Shown in pieces: positions 38,095 through 47,654 of a stretch of DNA of 64,000 nt. The stretch's first letter is position 1. Every line of letters starts with the position of its first letter. The notes under the pieces are model-generated. The model was given only the letters and a program-made list of their open reading frames with translations. It was not told the DNA's origin and did no database searches. Where the stretch lies: contig JARROA010000001.1 in NCBI GenBank assembly GCA_037384425.1, forward strand, positions 124,001 to 188,000, given 5' to 3'. The DNA is from Thiodiazotropha sp037384425 (GTDB lineage Bacteria > Pseudomonadota > Gammaproteobacteria > Chromatiales > Chromatiaceae). The position numbers and the translations under genes are program-made.

Positions 38095-38208
38095 AACCGC
38101 AACTCCCGACTCCCTGCTTGGTGCCGAGCGGATGGCGGTTCATCGGTACCATAAACACAAACCGTCGTGAGACGGGAACTGATTCTCTCAAGATCGATCT
38201 ATCCTGAC

Positions 38209-39354
38209 ATGCAGCTTAAACCCATTCATTTCGTCACCCTCTCATTGATCTATGTTCTAGCCGGCTGCAGCTCCAGCGGAGGCTTTTTCTCCGATTCCGA
38301 ACATGAGTACCGCACCCAGCGGGAGACTGTGGAAGACCTGGAGGTCCCACCGGATCTGACCCGCTCGGAGATCCAGGACGCCATGGTGGTGCCGGGTACC
38401 GGCGCGGCCTCCTATGAGGAATACACCTCCCGACGGGAACACGGCACAGGCGCTGCCCTGGCAGGCAATACCGATGTCCTGCCGGAGTTCGAGAACGTGA
38501 GTTTCCATCGTGACGGTAATCAACGTTGGCTCGTGATCCAGGGCACGCCTCAGCAGGTGTGGCCCAAGGTGGTCGATTTCTGGCGCAAGAACGGTCTGCT
38601 GCTGGTGGAGCAGGATCCCGCCATCGGTGTCATGAAGACCGATTGGCTCGAGAGCCGGGCCGACATTAAACAGGGTGCGATCACCGAATTTTTCCGTAAG
38701 GCGATCGGTGGGCTCTACTCCTCCGCCACCCGCGATCAGTTTCGTGTGCGCCTCGAACCCGGTCAAGAGCCCGGAACCACCGAACTCTACCTGACCCAGC
38801 GCGGCATGGAGGAGAAGCTGGTGGAGAACGTCAGTGGTGAAGCCGAGACCACCTATTGGACACCACGACCCAACGACCCGGGTATCGAGGCGGCGATGCT
38901 GAGGAGCCTGATGGTCCATCTCGGGGTCAGCCAGGAACAGGCGGAGCGGATCACTGCACAAGCGCAGGAGACCGAACCGCGCTCCCAACTGGTGAAGGCG
39001 CAGGATAGCACCACGCTCTACATCCGTGAGGCTTATCCACGGGCCTGGCGTCTTACCGGAGTGGCATTGGATCGGGTCGGGTTTGCGGTCGAGGATCGGG
39101 ATCGCAGCGCCGGTATCTACTACGTCCGCTACAACCAATTGAAGAGCGACAAGGAGGAGTCGGGCGGCTTCTTCTCCAAACTGGCATTCTGGCGCGATGA
39201 CGAGGAGGAGATCGACGACAAGGTACAGTATCAGGTCAAACTGAGCGACCTAGGGGATGAAACCAAGGTCGTGGTGCGCGATGAGGCTGGCACGATCGAC
39301 AACTCCAAGGTCGCGCAGCGGATTCTGACGCTCATCAGCGAGCAGATTCGTTAG
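38209..39354 (+). CDS. bamC: Outer membrane assembly lipoprotein BamC (NlpB)
   Basis: 381-aa lipoprotein of the BAM complex. Signal with lipobox LAGC (C20), an N-terminal unstructured segment (EYRTQRETVEDLEVPPDL) and two helix-grip domains (about 105-200 and 270-380). ATG at 38209 is chosen for the signal peptide. Longer than E. coli BamC (344 aa). Downstream lies the MBL-fold gene instead of purC, after a 219-base gap without a convincing gene. Confidence 0.9.
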   Translation: MQLKPIHFVTLSLIYVLAGCSSSGGFFSDSEHEYRTQRETVEDLEVPPDLTRSEIQDAMVVPGTGAASYEEYTSRREHGTGAALAGNTDVLPEFENVSFHRDGNQRWLVIQGTPQQVWPKVVDFWRKNGLLLVEQDPAIGVMKTDWLESRADIKQGAITEFFRKAIGGLYSSATRDQFRVRLEPGQEPGTTELYLTQRGMEEKLVENVSGEAETTYWTPRPNDPGIEAAMLRSLMVHLGVSQEQAERITAQAQETEPRSQLVKAQDSTTLYIREAYPRAWRLTGVALDRVGFAVEDRDRSAGIYYVRYNQLKSDKEESGGFFSKLAFWRDDEEEIDDKVQYQVKLSDLGDETKVVVRDEAGTIDNSKVAQRILTLISEQIR

Positions 39355-39573
39355 GAATCCACCACCATGGGGCTCTCGATCGACGTGCGGCGTCAGAGTT
39401 CGTCAGGGTTCGCGCCAGTCATCGGCTGCGACGGGTATCCTGGGCTATTACACGAGACTGCTGCAGGCAGTGGCGTTTGGCTCCTGTCCAGGCGGGAAGC
39501 GCCGCAGGCAAAAGATCGATGGCAATCCGGCCGCGTCGAAGGGAATCCCTATCGGGTTGCCAGGCCCTGAGCC

Positions 39574-40344
39574 ATGGCGCTGCGCTTCGCCTCACTGGGA
39601 AGCGGTAGCCGGGGCAATGCCCTGCTGCTGGAGACGCCACAGCTCCGAGTACTGATCGACTGTGGTTTTCCCGCACGTGAGGTCGAGAGCCGCCTCGAAC
39701 ATCTCGGGGTCGATCCGCAGAGCCTGCACGCCATCCTGGTGACGCATGAACATGGCGACCATATTCGCGGTGTGGGCGCCATGGCGCGACGCTACCGCTT
39801 GCCGGTATGGCTGACTGCGGGAACCTTTCGCGCCAGCCGTATGGGAGAGATTGCCGATCTGCAGCGTATCGACTGCCACTCCGGATGGTTTTCCCTGGGC
39901 GATCTCGACGTGCTCCCCTTTCCTGTGCCCCACGACGCCAGGGAGCCCTGTCAGTTTCTGTTCCAGTATGGCGGACGGCGTCTTGGCCTGCTCACCGATG
40001 CCGGTCATATCACCCCCCACATCAGGCAAAATCTCGATGCTTGTGATGCGCTGGTTCTGGAATTCAATCACGATACGGAGATGCTGGCCAACGGCCCCTA
40101 TCCTCCCAGTCTGCGTGCTCGGGTAGGGGGGCGGCATGGACATCTGAGCAATGCACAATCGATCGAGCTGCTGCGGCAACTCCCTCTGGATCGTATCAAC
40201 TGTTTACTGGCCTCGCATTTGAGTCAAAAGAACAACCATCCGCATCGGATTGAGGAAGCCCTCGAGGCTGCCCTGCCCGGGCTGATGGATCGGCTCCATT
40301 TCGCTACACAGGATGCCGTCAGTCAGTGGTTTCAGATCGATTGA
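39574..40344 (+). CDS. MBL-fold metallohydrolase (YycJ/WalJ-like)
   Basis: 256-aa metallo-beta-lactamase-fold protein with metal ligands THEHGDH and further ligands in LTDAGHITP and the late ASHLSQKNNH. It belongs to the group near YycJ/WalJ nuclease-like proteins often found between bamC and purC. The substrate is not established. ATG at 39574 gives the family start ALRFASLGSGSRGN. Confidence 0.85.
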   Translation: MALRFASLGSGSRGNALLLETPQLRVLIDCGFPAREVESRLEHLGVDPQSLHAILVTHEHGDHIRGVGAMARRYRLPVWLTAGTFRASRMGEIADLQRIDCHSGWFSLGDLDVLPFPVPHDAREPCQFLFQYGGRRLGLLTDAGHITPHIRQNLDACDALVLEFNHDTEMLANGPYPPSLRARVGGRHGHLSNAQSIELLRQLPLDRINCLLASHLSQKNNHPHRIEEALEAALPGLMDRLHFATQDAVSQWFQID

Positions 40345-40595
40345 TTAGGAGGCTAAGTTCATGAATCGATTATGGATGTTGCCGCTGTGCAGCACTGTTT
40401 CGCCGATCCCTGGCCGACGGTCGGGGCAGGGAGTGGGTGGCACGCATTATATTAGTGCATGGTAATACACTTAAAATGATTTAGTTTTCAGTAAGTTGAG
40501 TGTAGAGTCATGGGGTTTTTGAAAACTGGCGGTGTGGCTTTTCTCCTGACCTCATCGACTCAGCGTATAACATTAGGAGAATTGGAGGTTTATTA

Positions 40596-41864
40596 ATGGC
40601 ACATATCGTTGTCATGGGTGCCGGAACGGGCGGCATGCCTTGCGCTTACGAACTCCGTATGGAGCTGGGACGGGAACATGAAATCACCGTCATCAACGAG
40701 CGTGAATATTTCCAGTTCGTGCCCTCGAATCCCTGGCTGGCCGTAGGCTGGCGTGACCGGTCCCACATCACGTTCGACATCAGGCCCCATCTTGAGAAGA
40801 AGGGCATCAACTTTATCGCCAAGCGCGTCGACAAGATCGATGCGGAGGCCAACCAGGTGACACTGGACGGCGGCGACACGGTCGATTACGACTACCTGAT
40901 CATCGCCACCGGTCCTCGCCTGGCGTTCGAGGAGGTCGAAGGTTCGGGACCCGAGGGTTTCACCGAGTCGATCTGTACCGTGGACCACGCGGAGAAGGCC
41001 TACAAGGCGTATCAAGACCTGCTGGAGGATCCCGGCCACGTCATCATCGGCGCCATGCCTTTCGCCAGCTGCTTCGGCCCGGCCTACGAATTCTCCTTCA
41101 TCATGGACTCCGACCTGCGCAAACGTAAGATGCGCGACAAGGTGCCCATGACCTTCGTCACCTCCGAGCCCTACATCGGCCATCTTGGCCTGGGCGGCGT
41201 GGGCGACTCCAAGGGTTTCCTCGAGAGCGATTTCCGCAACCACCACATCAACTGGATCACCAACGCCAAAGTCGTCAAGGTCGAAAAAGGCAAGATGTTC
41301 ATCGAGCAGTACGACGACGCGGGCCACAAGATCAAGGACCACGAGCTGGAGTTCAAGTACTCCATGATGCTGCCCTCGTTCAAGGGCGTCGACGCGGTGG
41401 GCAATGTGGAAGGTCTCTGCAACCCGCGCGGCTTCGTCTTCGTCGACGATCACCAGCGCAATCCCAAGTACCCCAACATCTACGGTGCCGGCGTCTGTAT
41501 CGCCATTCCGCCCGTGGAGGCCACCGCGGTGCCCACCGGCGCGCCCAAGACCGGCTATATGATCGAGTCGATGGTGACCGCCATTGTGCACAACATCGCC
41601 GACGAACTGGCGGGCAAGGAGGGTACCACCCTGGCGACCTGGAATGCCATCTGTCTGGCCGACATGGGCGACACCGGCGCCGCCTTCGTCGCCCTGCCGC
41701 AGATTCCGCCGCGCAACGTGGCCTGGTTCAAGAAGGGCAAATGGGTGCACATGGCCAAGATCGCCTTCGAGAAGTACTTCATCCGTAAGATGAAGAAGGG
41801 GACCTCGGAGCCGATCTACGAGAAGTACATCCTCAAGATGCTCGGTATCGGCAAGCTGAAATAG
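40596..41864 (+). CDS. sqr: Sulfide:quinone oxidoreductase
   Basis: 422-aa flavoprotein oxidising sulfide and reducing quinone at the inner membrane. FAD motif MGAGTGGMPCAYEL; cysteines C127, C159 and C353 have nearly the same spacing as the three redox cysteines of Acidithiobacillus SQR (128, 160, 356), supporting true SQR function. The C terminus (KIAFEKYFIRKMKKG) is amphipathic and could bind the membrane. GGAGAATTGGAGG precedes the ATG. A strong intrinsic terminator follows, so it is probably monocistronic. Subtype not assigned. Confidence 0.87.
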   Translation: MAHIVVMGAGTGGMPCAYELRMELGREHEITVINEREYFQFVPSNPWLAVGWRDRSHITFDIRPHLEKKGINFIAKRVDKIDAEANQVTLDGGDTVDYDYLIIATGPRLAFEEVEGSGPEGFTESICTVDHAEKAYKAYQDLLEDPGHVIIGAMPFASCFGPAYEFSFIMDSDLRKRKMRDKVPMTFVTSEPYIGHLGLGGVGDSKGFLESDFRNHHINWITNAKVVKVEKGKMFIEQYDDAGHKIKDHELEFKYSMMLPSFKGVDAVGNVEGLCNPRGFVFVDDHQRNPKYPNIYGAGVCIAIPPVEATAVPTGAPKTGYMIESMVTAIVHNIADELAGKEGTTLATWNAICLADMGDTGAAFVALPQIPPRNVAWFKKGKWVHMAKIAFEKYFIRKMKKGTSEPIYEKYILKMLGIGKLK

Positions 41865-41894
41865 CCTTTCGATTCCGTTACATCGAATCAAAAG

Positions 41895-41916
41895 CCCGGC
41901 CATCGGCCGGGTTTTT
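41895..41916 (+). terminator. Rho-independent terminator after sqr
   Basis: Perfect 7-base stem CCCGGCC / GGCCGGG with a three-base loop, followed by TTTTT, 31 bases after the sqr stop. Confidence 0.85.
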
Positions 41917-41952
41917 GTTCGTCGTCGATTTCCGCCGGGCGCCGGAGCCGGC

Positions 41953-42169
41953 TTACTCGCCCTCGCATGCCTCCTCCGCTTCGCCCACCGGACAGCAACG
42001 ATACGCCTGAGACTTCTCCAGCAGCTCGATACAGCGTTTCAGCAGCGCGTTCTGCAGCTTCTTGTGTTCGAGTTCGATCTTGATGCTCTCCTCCAGCGCC
42101 GGCTCGCAGCTCCTTGGTGATCTTTCCGGTCTTGTCCGAGATGCCGTTCTTTTGCAGATCGGACTCCAC
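41953..42169 (-). pseudogene. Small helical, Cys-ended ORF broken by a frameshift
   Basis: Two overlapping minus-strand frames look like halves of one gene. The frame from GTG at 42169 begins MESDLQKNGISDKTGKITKE and then degenerates. A shifted frame continues plausibly as EPALEESIKIELEHKKLQNA and ends RCCPVGEAEEACEGE at 41953. The switch lies near 42100. Either a real frameshift mutation, a sequence error, or programmed shifting. The C-terminal cysteines (RCC, ACE) hint at metal or redox binding. It lies six bases downstream of the next gene. Confidence 0.45.
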
Positions 42170-42175
42170 ACTGTT

Positions 42176-42559
42176 TCACGCCTTGGCCGCTAGAGACGAG
42201 CTGGTCGGTTCCTGATTGCTGCTGATGGCGCTGAGCGAGGCCACATTGACGCGGCTGAAACTTGCCAGCTGAGGCGACTGCAGCCCGCTGTTCAGATAGG
42301 CGGTCTGTACCTCGGGCAGCCTGCTGGAGTTGACCAGAACGCCGGCTGGCAGCAGGGTGGCGCTGTCGACCAGGTTTCCCAGTTCGAGTGGTCCGGTGCG
42401 GCGTTCCAGCCTCACAGGCAGGGCCACCTCTACCGGAACCGCTGGGGGGTGTTTGTCCCCGGTGACGGTCGCCATACGGGTCAGTCGATAGATGAAGTCA
42501 AGGTAGTCGCACTTCTTTCCATCGGGGAGTTCAGGGCAGCAGATGTTTGGATTTTTCAT
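42176..42559 (-). CDS. Hypothetical protein with an N-terminal cysteine cluster
   Basis: 127-aa protein beginning MKNPNICCPELPDGKKCDYL; three cysteines in the first 17 residues suggest metal binding. The middle is valine/proline-rich and the tail Ser/Ala-rich. Not recognised. AGGAGACAAGGG lies just before the ATG. It appears to share a transcript with the broken small gene downstream; both contain short cysteine motifs. Confidence 0.55.
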   Translation of the reverse strand: MKNPNICCPELPDGKKCDYLDFIYRLTRMATVTGDKHPPAVPVEVALPVRLERRTGPLELGNLVDSATLLPAGVLVNSSRLPEVQTAYLNSGLQSPQLASFSRVNVASLSAISSNQEPTSSSLAAKA

Positions 42560-42814
42560 CCCTTGTCTCCTCGTTATTGGTCGCGGCTCCAGGTTTGGAG
42601 GCGTTGTTGCTGTTCACAGTGAAATGATCGATTGGTCAGATGTAACCTATTCACGCGGCAGACCGCGCCACTATCCACAGGGTGTGCGGGATTGGGGTGC
42701 CTGCTCCATTCAGAGTTCGGCGCTGCCGTTGTCATACCCGGGGTCGCTTTTGCTCACTCCTGACAGGTAATCTGAACCCGGCAATTTTGGTATCCTCCCT
42801 CCCTGAAAACTGGA

Positions 42815-44053
<1,239 letters not shown>

Positions 44054-44121
44054 CGGGTAAGCCCACTTGTGGGCACTCCTTCAAACAACAATTGATACCA
44101 GAAAGTTAACGGAGAGAGAGA

Positions 44122-44619
44122 ATGAAAAGAACCACACTGACCCTGTTGATCGCCAGCTTGCTGGCCTTGACCCCATGGGTCCAGGCGGATGAAGCCTCAC
44201 CGACGGTCAACCTGAAACGGCTCTCGCTGGAGACCGCCAACCGGTTGGCCCTGGGTGCCATCGAGGCCTGCCGCAAGGAGGGCATCCAGATCGGTGTCAC
44301 CGTGGTGGACCGTGACGGCACCGTACAAGCCGTGATGCGTGACACCATCGCTGCCCAGATCACCGTGCCGATCAGCCGCATGAAGGCCTTCACCGCTGTC
44401 AATTTCAATGCCGCCACCTCGGCACTGACCGAGCGGGCCGATAGCCCCATCGGTCGTATCGACGGTCTGGTGATGTCGGCCGGTGGTCTGCCGATCCAGG
44501 CGGGCGGTCAGTTGTTGGGCGGTGTGGGGGTCAGTGGCGCACCTTCGGGCGAGACTGATGAGCGCTGTGCCCAGGCGGGCGTCGATAAGGTGCTCGATGA
44601 CCTCGAGATGGCGATGTAG
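44122..44619 (+). CDS. Exported GlcG/HbpS-family protein
   Basis: 165-aa protein with signal peptide (TLLIASLLALTPWVQA) and a DUF336/GlcG-HbpS domain (LALGAIEACRKEGIQIGVTV ... GGLPIQAGGQLLGGVGVSGA). HbpS proteins bind haem; others of the family have unknown roles. GGAGAGAGAG precedes the ATG. Alone on the plus strand between ispG and the NifX-like gene. Confidence 0.8.
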   Translation: MKRTTLTLLIASLLALTPWVQADEASPTVNLKRLSLETANRLALGAIEACRKEGIQIGVTVVDRDGTVQAVMRDTIAAQITVPISRMKAFTAVNFNAATSALTERADSPIGRIDGLVMSAGGLPIQAGGQLLGGVGVSGAPSGETDERCAQAGVDKVLDDLEMAM

Positions 44620-44670
44620 GGATACCCGGGACCGCGCCGCCTCGGTTGATTGCGGCGTTGCGGTTGTTTA

Positions 44671-44728
44671 GTGGGGTAGGGCCCCATCCTACAGTCATAC
44701 AAGAGTAGGGCAGGGGACCTGCCCCACC
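44671..44728. repeat. REP-like palindrome (GTGGGG...CCCCAC)
   Basis: GTGGGGTAGGGCCCCATCC followed by AGTAGGGCAGGGGACCTGCC and CCACC: two nested palindromes between the convergent GlcG-like and NifX-like genes. Confidence 0.6.
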
Positions 44729-44736
44729 ATCACGCT

Positions 44737-45114
44737 TCAACGGCGCGGTATAACGGGAGCGTGGTGGTGGCCGTGTTCGTGCGGCTCCGGCGGCGCCAGC
44801 GGCCTGCCCTCGATGATCGCCTGTACGGCGGTTAGCGGATCCTGTTCGCCGGTGACGACCACTTCCACTCCCTCGTTCGCCAATCTGCGAATAAAGCCCT
44901 GGCCGCCACTGCCGGTGATCAGGTAGTCCATTTCGAAAACCGGGTGCTCGCTGCCGCGAAACTCGTGCATCGACATCTCTTTCGGCAGATCGAGGCGGGC
45001 AATCTCCTTGGCCTCGCCACTGCTCGGTTCCTGTTCGAAAATCAGGAACCGGCGTGTTTTGCCTGCGTGCTGGGTGATGGTGCGGAAATTCTGGCTGGTG
45101 ACAGCAATTTTCAT
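44737..45114 (-). CDS. NifX/NifB-type iron-molybdenum cofactor-binding domain protein
   Basis: 125-aa protein of the dinitrogenase iron-molybdenum cofactor-binding family (MKIAVTSQNFRTITQHAGKT, LITGSGGQGFIRRLANEGVE). It ends in a His-rich tail (EPHEHGHHH), likely metal-binding. Such stand-alone domains occur outside nitrogen fixation and bind Mo/Fe-S species. No nif gene is in the window. ATG at 45114 gives the family start. Confidence 0.78.
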   Translation of the reverse strand: MKIAVTSQNFRTITQHAGKTRRFLIFEQEPSSGEAKEIARLDLPKEMSMHEFRGSEHPVFEMDYLITGSGGQGFIRRLANEGVEVVVTGEQDPLTAVQAIIEGRPLAPPEPHEHGHHHAPVIPRR

Positions 45115-45185
45115 CGAGTAAAACCTCGGCGGGTTAAGCCCGCGACTGTGATTCGTATGTTTAGGGTCCGGGGGCAGGCGGAGGT

Positions 45186-45575
45186 TCACCGCCTCAGGCT
45201 CATCGCCCATTCCTCCATCAAGGCATTGACCAGGGGCATCGGGGCCTCCACGAATGAGATGGTGAACCCTTCATCACTGTGGCAGATGCCGATGGAACGG
45301 GGGCGGTTTGCCAACTGTGACGGGTCCTGCAGTGTGAAGCCGAAGCAGAAGACCACGTTGATCGCGGCGTCGATCCCCTCGGCGACCTGGCCTTCCGGCA
45401 GGTGCTTGGTGTGCTTCATGTGGTCGAAGGTGGCGATGAAGCATGCCGCCTTCTGAGATTCGATCTGCTGTTTAAAGTAATCGGCGATTTCGTCCGCCGA
45501 GTCGAACCGGCATTCCGAGGCATTCAGCTGGAGGGTGAAAACGGGATACTCTATCTGCGCAACGGCCTGTTTCAA
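45186..45575 (-). CDS. Hypothetical small cytoplasmic protein, possibly FNR-activated
   Basis: 129-aa protein (KQAVAQIEYPVFTLQLNASE ... CFIATFDHMKHTKHLPEGQV) that I believe belongs to a conserved uncharacterised family; no known domain named. Four cysteines are scattered. TTG at 45575 with GGAG upstream is the likely start. An FNR-type box and a -10-like element are upstream, next to the FNR-like regulator gene. The NifX-like gene follows on the same strand. Confidence 0.6.
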   Translation of the reverse strand: MKQAVAQIEYPVFTLQLNASECRFDSADEIADYFKQQIESQKAACFIATFDHMKHTKHLPEGQVAEGIDAAINVVFCFGFTLQDPSQLANRPRSIGICHSDEGFTISFVEAPMPLVNALMEEWAMSLRR

Positions 45576-45628
45576 GGGCGCTCTCCCTAACTCTGTACGA
45601 GTTTGGCGTTATCGTGGAAACGGCGCCC

Positions 45629-45671
45629 AGAATACTGCCCGAACAAGCCGTCGGGCATTGAAAATGATCAA
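45629..45671 (-). promoter_or_regulatory. Candidate FNR-activated (class II) promoter
   Basis: TTGAA-AATG-ATCAA at 45658-45671 matches the FNR box (TTGAT-N4-ATCAA) at nine of ten positions. A TATTCT -10-like element on the minus strand at 45634-45629 predicts a start near 45622, placing the box centre near -42. The box overlaps the stop codon of the FNR-like gene. Confidence 0.5.
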
Positions 45672-46375
45672 TCTTCGGCCAGGCGCTTGAGGTTGGGTAG
45701 ATCGAGCAGAAACTGGTTGGGGGCGGTTTCAATGAGCAGGCTCTGGCGCTTGAATTCGGCAATGGTACGGCTGGCCGTTTCGGTGGTGATACCGAGCATG
45801 GCCCCCATATCCTCGCGGGCGAAGAGGCTGCAGCTGCTCTCCGCCTTGTGCATCACGAGCCGCAGCAGTAAACGTGCAATGCGTTGTTTGGCGGAACCCG
45901 TCGAGAGTTCGGTGAGCCAGGCGTCGGCCTCGTTGAGGGCCCGCTGCCAGCGGTTGAGCAGTTCCCGATGGAGACCCGGATTCTCCTTGCTGAGGTTGTC
46001 CACCACCTTGACCGGCAGGGCGCAGACCTCGGTCTCCTGCAATACCACGGCATCGTGCTGATAGGGTTCGCCGACCAGGATTTCCAGGCCGGTCACGTCG
46101 GTGGTGCGGATCAGGCGCACGATGCGCTGGCTGCCGTCCGGCAGGTACTGCACCAGTTTCAGGATGCCCGAACGTATGGTGTAGAGGCGTTCGCCGTGGT
46201 CACCCGCGTGATAGAGGGTGGCACCCACAGGCAGCGTGTACTGATCGATCGGGTCGTGCAGCTTTTCGAAGGCACTGTCTTCCAGTCCGGAGAAGAGCAC
46301 CGACTCGCGAATGGAACAGATGCGGCAATCGGCTATGCCGTCTTTGGCCTCCTTGAACGATACGTGCTTTACCAT
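45668..46375 (-). CDS. FNR-like Crp/Fnr-family regulator
   Basis: 235-aa regulator. Cysteines C17 and C20 at the N terminus (DCRICSIRES) and C118 (TEVCALPV) correspond to three of the four [4Fe-4S] ligands of E. coli FNR; the third N-terminal ligand is missing. The recognition helix TTETASRTIAEFKRQ keeps the Glu-Ser-Arg set that reads TTGAT. So it may bind an unusual or two-to-three-ligand cluster, or sense redox by thiols. Likely regulated target: the following small gene. Confidence 0.87.
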   Translation of the reverse strand: MVKHVSFKEAKDGIADCRICSIRESVLFSGLEDSAFEKLHDPIDQYTLPVGATLYHAGDHGERLYTIRSGILKLVQYLPDGSQRIVRLIRTTDVTGLEILVGEPYQHDAVVLQETEVCALPVKVVDNLSKENPGLHRELLNRWQRALNEADAWLTELSTGSAKQRIARLLLRLVMHKAESSCSLFAREDMGAMLGITTETASRTIAEFKRQSLLIETAPNQFLLDLPNLKRLAED

Positions 46376-46602
46376 GGCGGGCGGGTATGACAGTCCTGCA
46401 TGAATGAGTCAGAATGCAAGTCAGGCCGTAGCCGAACTCAAACACTCAGAACGATACCAGATAAATACCCCAGCAGAATACCCTATTTTTTCTCGAAAAC
46501 ACCCTGGATCGACGTTGAAATGCGGTGTAATGTGGATCTCAGTGGTCAGAAGAAGCATCGTTGTCGACTGCAGCCAATGACGCTATACAAAAGGGTAAAA
46601 CG

Positions 46603-47619
46603 ATGAATCTAATGGAAAAGGGGGAGTCGTCAGCGCACATACTGGTGGTCGATGATCAGCCCGCCAATCTCACCAGCCTGGAGCAGATCCTGGGCGGCAG
46701 CTACCGTGTTTCAACGGCTGAAAACGGGGTGATCGGCATCGAAAAGACCTATCAGCTCCACCCCGATCTGATCCTGCTCGATGTGGATATGCCGGTGATG
46801 GACGGCCTCACGGTATGCCGTAAACTGAAGGCCGATCCCAGCACTTCCATGATTCCGATTATCTTTGTCTCCGCCCTCTCGCGCCTGGAAGAGCGACTCT
46901 CCGGCTACCGGGCCGGGGCCGATGACTATGTGGCCAAACCCTACGATGTGGACGAACTGCTGGCGAAGATCCGCATCGCCCTCAACAACCGGCACGACCT
47001 GGAGGCCGCCAAGGAGCGCACCCAGCGGATGCACGGCGACGTGGCCGATTCCCTCTCCGCCTGCAATGAACTCGACGCCCTGCGCCAGTTCGCCGAAAAC
47101 GCCTTCGAGTGCAACAATCTGCGTTCACTGGGTGACAAGTTGCTGGAGACCTTCGATCGGTTCGGGCTGCGCGTGATCGTGCGCATGATCGGCAACGGTC
47201 ACTACTTCTCCCACGCCGGGGAGGTCGGTGCGCTGGACCGGGAGATGATGGAGGCGATGTACGACAAGGGCCGTCTCATCGATTTCGGTCATCGCACGCT
47301 GGTCAATGCCGATCACGTCTCGGTGCTGGTGCGTAATATGCCGGTCCACGACGCGGTGCGTTACCGGCGCTGGAAGGAGAACGTCAATCTGCTGGTGGGT
47401 GTGGTCAACGACTGTGTGGCGGCGGTGGAGGCGGCCAATCTGCAGCAGCATCACGCCAATCTGCACACCCTTGTAAAGGGGCTGGACCAGTTGATCGAGA
47501 GTCTGCAGGACCCGACCATGCCGATCGATCAGGAACACGCCACCTCGCATCTGACCCATTTGCGCAGCGTCTGGGAGTCCCAGGCCAGATCCAGGGTGGT
47601 TGAGCGTGGTGCTTCCTAG
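46603..47619 (+). CDS. Response regulator with an uncharacterised GAF-like output region
   Basis: 338-aa protein: receiver domain (residues ~11-130) with acidic pair in VVDDQP, phosphoacceptor D60 (LILLDVDMPVMDG) and switch lysine in YVAKPYDVDELL. The rest (about 160-290) resembles a GAF-like/sensory module without a known catalytic motif, ending in helical segments (HTLVKGLDQLIESLQ). Output type unknown; no HTH, GGDEF or HD-GYP is seen. ATG at 46603 follows AAAAGGG. No kinase is adjacent. Confidence 0.75.
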   Translation: MNLMEKGESSAHILVVDDQPANLTSLEQILGGSYRVSTAENGVIGIEKTYQLHPDLILLDVDMPVMDGLTVCRKLKADPSTSMIPIIFVSALSRLEERLSGYRAGADDYVAKPYDVDELLAKIRIALNNRHDLEAAKERTQRMHGDVADSLSACNELDALRQFAENAFECNNLRSLGDKLLETFDRFGLRVIVRMIGNGHYFSHAGEVGALDREMMEAMYDKGRLIDFGHRTLVNADHVSVLVRNMPVHDAVRYRRWKENVNLLVGVVNDCVAAVEAANLQQHHANLHTLVKGLDQLIESLQDPTMPIDQEHATSHLTHLRSVWESQARSRVVERGAS

Positions 47620-47654
47620 GGCAGTGTTAACGGGCCCCGGCAGGGTTCCCGTGG

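Noticed and set aside
39367..39570. Possible 67-aa gene or purC remnant between bamC and the MBL gene
   Set aside because: No similarity to PurC motifs is visible and there is no ribosome binding site.
44061..44074. Terminator after ispG
   Set aside because: A small hairpin (GCCCACTTGTGGGC) is present but no T-run follows.
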